A program made the translations under genes and the position numbers. DNA of 64,000 bases from Stromatinia cepivora (Eukaryota > Ascomycota > Leotiomycetes > Helotiales > Sclerotiniaceae), in NCBI GenBank assembly GCA_014898415.1, contig RCTD01000022.1:682001-746000 (forward strand), written 5' to 3'. Positions 61,001-64,000 of the stretch are shown one piece after another (the first letter of the stretch is position 1; every line of letters begins with the position of its first letter). The notes under the pieces are model-generated. The model was not told where the DNA came from. It saw nothing but the letters and a program-made list of their open reading frames with translations, and ran no database searches.

Positions 61001-61280
61001 TCACTCGGTCAAACAATGATCACTCAATCGATGTCCTAGTTCTCCTCGCGCAATCAATGAATTCCATTCAGCTTCAGCATCTACAGCTTCGATTCCATCT
61101 CCTTTTTCTTCACTCATTTCGCTACCACTTCCTGGGCAGCCGTATCCATCTTCTCTGATTCTTCCGCACTCGTCATTATTTTCTCTGCTTCCATCATCCT
61201 TCCCAAGATTGGTGATCATCCTCCGTCTCGGTGTTTCATCTTGCAGAAACGTGAGCCAAGATGGAAAAGTCCACGCATTT
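61001..61280 (-). CDS. Possible small unknown gene, last exon
   Basis: The exon follows a CTTTCAG acceptor and reads NAWTFPSWLTFLQDETPRRR, then MITNLGKDDGSRENNDECGR, ending ELGHRLSDHCLTE. The frame is open to 61001. The residues from AWTFPSWL look protein-like. The nearest upstream ATG (61349, MSFS with a GTAAGA donor) would join in the wrong phase, so the start is unresolved. I do not recognise the product. Confidence 0.3.
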
Positions 61281-61943
61281 CTGAAAGATATAGCGTTTTA
61301 ATGTAAAACAGAGCTTGAGCAACCTTATAATTCTTACAGAAAAGCTCATTTTGGGTAAGTCGAGCTTGGTTTAGTTCAGTAGACTGTTAGAGGTCCGAAC
61401 TTTTCGTGTTTGTCTAGTCCATGATGAGCGAAGACAAGGATTTCGAATGTCTGAGTCTTTGACTGACAATAGTGGTTGTTCTGGTTGAGTATCGAGGCGA
61501 ATGGAAGGACTCAATAGTGATTGTTGTTGTTGTTATTGTTGGAAAAAAGACATTTAGATGAAGACAGTGATTAGATGTCACTCTTACAGAATAAATAACT
61601 GAGAAATAGAAGGTGCGATACAGATGAACAACCATATGAGAGAGGGCGTTAATCGCAAGCGGGAGGAGCAAAAGGTTCCTTCCAGTTTTCATGAGAACCG
61701 GACAATGAGAAGTCTTTCCACCGTTTTTCTGCACGACTCTTAATCTATCTGAATAGCAACACAATATTCTTTAGGCAATCTTCAAACTTCTGGACTTCCG
61801 ACACTTTATTTGCGGAAAGTATCTGGTTTCAGAACTCGGGCAGTCTTGCTCTTGCCGCAGTCTACACAACCTTCAATGCCCGTTGCGATCTGAGGTGCCA
61901 CATTTCCCAATAGCTCCTGCCGTTCCCGCAACATCTCGAACAT
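61281..61943. other. Intergenic
   Basis: A 116-codon minus-strand frame at 61414-61764 is rich in Thr, Arg and Ser without recognisable features and is not called. TTG/GTT simple repeats occur at about 61515-61545. Confidence 0.4.
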
Positions 61944-62450
61944 CTACCGTCCCACTTTCTTCCCTGCTAAGAACCCCACTTCCCTCCCTTGCACCCTATC
62001 AGATAACCGATCATTCAATCTCCTCCATTTATCCGTCAATTCTTTAGCTTTCTTTTCCATCTCTCCCACTTGATTTACCTCGTCCATCACGCTATTCCTC
62101 ATATCGACCAAAGTCAAAATGTCGCGGTCGAGCTCGTCATCTTTCATCACTCGACTTATCCCCGCAGCGGCCATTCTACTTTTCCTCCCTAATTGATAAC
62201 TCTTCAACCATCTCACATACCCAGTAATATTCCTGGTTTCCTTTTCCCTGTCATAGAATAGAAAGTCGGGCTTGGTGGGATAGTTGGTAGGCGCGGATCT
62301 TTGGTCCATGGTTGAGGAGATGACACGGTGTAAATGCTCGCCGGAGCTTGAGACTGAGGGATGGGACTTGAGACTTGAATTGTGCTGGCGACTATCGAGA
62401 GTGAAGAGTGAATGATTTGTGATATTGGGAGGTAGAAATCGGGAGGACAT
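61944..62450 (-). CDS. Small unknown protein with C-terminal coiled-coil-like region
   Basis: A single 168-residue frame, unknown function. After a Ser/His-rich first 45 residues, the sequence becomes ordered: KPDFLFYDREKETRNITGYV, then RWLKSYQLGRKSRMAAAGIS. A charged helix with heptad-like hydrophobic spacing follows (MRNSVMDEVNQVGEMEKKAK, ELTDKWRRLNDRLSDRV). An internal Met at residue 48 (MDQRSAPTNY) is an equally good start. No signal peptide or membrane segment is seen. Confidence 0.5.
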   Translation of the reverse strand: MSSRFLPPNITNHSLFTLDSRQHNSSLKSHPSVSSSGEHLHRVISSTMDQRSAPTNYPTKPDFLFYDREKETRNITGYVRWLKSYQLGRKSRMAAAGISRVMKDDELDRDILTLVDMRNSVMDEVNQVGEMEKKAKELTDKWRRLNDRLSDRVQGREVGFLAGKKVGR

Positions 62451-63164
62451 AACTCCAGATATATAGAACTCTTGATTCTCATAAAATGCAAAGGAAGAAA
62501 ACCACAGCCTTTGTGGGCTTCTGTTAGCGACAAGTACTATTTCTTGATCAATGTCAAAAATGTTTCAAATTATGATCCGAATGTTTAAATTGGATTCAAC
62601 AATCTAAAGCTTCTCATTGTTGGACAACAGTCCGGACTATTGGATACCCCTGGTCTGTCGTTGTGGAATATACCGTTTGATTTCTGTCCCGTATTTCTCT
62701 TTCAGTGTAGTTTTGCAGGAAACTTCTAGGAGTCTTTTCCAACCTATTTTGTCATTTTGACTTGAGACTTCACATAATTTTGCCTCAATCATGCTCTTCA
62801 GACAAATCAGCTTGAATACGCCGGTGTCAAGGATATGGCCACCTATTTCGATTATATCTGAATCAGTTAACTTATTCTTCGGCCTTGTTTGCTAATGAGA
62901 AATAGATTTTTCACGTTCAAGAAGGTAAATCCTTTTTCACCATGTTTCCAGTAGTGCGGACGACAGTCTGAAGATGAGTGCTTCGATTCTGAATCTATTT
63001 CATTTATCAAAACTATTTGAGTATCGAATCATGTAGAATAATATATTCATGAAAAAAAGTAGACTATTACCGAAGTTTCACAACTTTGCAAACACCAAAA
63101 GGGTTCAAAGCCAGATTGCGGTCCGCAATATTAGAGGCCTGCTCTTGAAAAGGTACTTCATCTC
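62451..63164. other. Intergenic
   Basis: About 700 bp between the small unknown gene start and the short-chain dehydrogenase end; nothing recognised. Confidence 0.45.
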
Positions 63165-64000
63165 TCATGAAGTCCTCAATGTCCACTTAAGCAAATCTTT
63201 TTCGGCAAAATCTTCCTTTCTGCCAAGTAATTCGTCAACATCCCACCTAGCATCTAGGAACCTCCCATTGAGCCATTTCAAATCTTTGATGTTCCTACTC
63301 AACCATACACAGAATCCACCGCAAAGATCCACACTATCAACCAAATCTTTACCTTTGTTAGCACTTCTGCAGTCTCAAAGAATAATGAAAAGTACTCACA
63401 AGGTAGGAAAACCTCCGGTGTATTTCCAGCAGCCATCGGTGTTGCAACCGCTCCAGGATGCATTGTAACAGCAACCAAGCCCTCCTCCCCAAACTGCGAC
63501 CCTACCATCTCCACAAACCTACTTTGTGCAAATTTACTCACGCAATACCCTGTATTGGCAATCGGTCCATCCGTTAAATTCGCAGCCAATGATCCAATTT
63601 GTATGAATCCCTTTGCTCCATTCTCAGTCTCCAACAGCAGCGGTATCAAATAATGCGCGCAATTATATGTCCCAATCATATTAATATCAAAGTTTCCCTG
63701 GAACCATGCTGGGTCTCCTTCCGTAACACGCAGAGTCACGGGACCTGCATATCCGGAATTGGGAATACAGACATCGAGGCGTCCAAACGTCTCCTTAGTG
63801 TATTTTGCAAGGTCACAAATATTGCTAGACGATGAGATATCACAAGAAAATATCTCAACGCGTGTTGCTGAAGAGAGAAGACGGGCTTTTTCGGCGACGC
63901 GGGTAAGTTCGGAGGTGTTGCGGGATGCTAGAATGATACCGGATGCTCCCGCTTGTGCAAAGGAGTAAGCGATATGTTCGCCTATGCCAGAGCTAGCCCC
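63165..64000 (-). CDS. Short-chain dehydrogenase/reductase, 5' end outside window
   Basis: The gene enters from the right edge. Exons 64000-63400 and 63352-63165 join in phase 1 across a 47-nt intron (GTGAGT donor, GCTAAC branch, AAAG acceptor). At the edge the nucleotide-binding turn is partly visible (GASSGIGEHIAYSFAQAGAS), followed by IILASRN and CDIS. The catalytic Ser lies in IQIGSLAAN, and the Tyr and Lys in GYCVSKFAQSRFVEM (YxxxK pattern as YCVSK). After the PG turn (MHPGAVATPMA) the protein ends DLVDSVDLCGGFCVWLSRNI, then the C-terminal KWLNGRFLDARWDVDELLGR. These identify an NAD(P)-dependent Rossmann-fold oxidoreductase of the classical SDR family; the substrate cannot be told. Only about 20-30 N-terminal residues should be missing. 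Confidence 0.88.

Overview
This window is nuclear DNA of a filamentous ascomycete. The signs are protein-coding genes with introns mostly 45-100 nt long, GTATGT/GTAAGT-like donors and CTAAC-type branch sites, together with fungal families: a HET-domain gene, DUF4470, GH125, a fungal hybrid histidine kinase and a fungal GT2. AT-rich, repeat-poor spacers and gene style suggest a Leotiomycete near Botrytis/Sclerotinia, but that placement is an inference. I see no rRNA or tRNA genes, no CRISPR array and no clustered secondary-metabolite locus. Exon joins were worked out by hand from splice signals and frame; CDS coordinates give the whole gene span and exons are listed in the evidence.

Layout. 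0-5.8 kb: 3' end of a membrane GT2, mitochondrial RNA helicase SUV3 (-), a VAMP7/Nyv1-type R-SNARE (+), and a small unknown gene (-). 5.8-9.5 kb: gene-poor, with an AT-rich island. 9.5-14.2 kb: tRNA nucleotidyltransferase CCA1 (-) divergent from TRAPP subunit TRS85 (+). 14.2-23 kb: a long spacer, a J-domain protein (-), a 153-bp tandem duplication overlapping the end of an unknown gene (-), and TTI2 (+). 23-29 kb: an accessory stretch with a decayed HET-domain gene, a 453-bp hAT-type miniature element with perfect 8-bp target duplications, and an unknown repeat-containing protein. 28.9-46.8 kb: conserved housekeeping block with GH125 mannosidase, POL32 and RAD18 head to head, ESCRT-III-like CHM7 and PI(3,5)P2 phosphatase FIG4 head to head, and a hybrid histidine kinase. 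47-59 kb: a second accessory-looking stretch with a 960-residue unknown protein, a broken TPR/DUF4470 gene and a 5'-incomplete unknown gene. 59.4-64 kb: an RBR-type ubiquitin ligase, two small unknown ORFs and the 3' part of a short-chain dehydrogenase.

Functional themes. POL32 (polymerase delta subunit with a PCNA-binding tail) and RAD18 (PCNA ubiquitin ligase) share a 125-bp intergenic promoter and act on the same sliding clamp. Endomembrane functions recur: the R-SNARE, TRS85, CHM7 and FIG4. The accessory zones carry the broken genes and the mobile element. I found no convincing wholly new multi-gene system; the best leads are the transposon insertion next to the HET pseudogene, the POL32/RAD18 pair, the 153-bp duplication and the large unknown protein at 48-51 kb.
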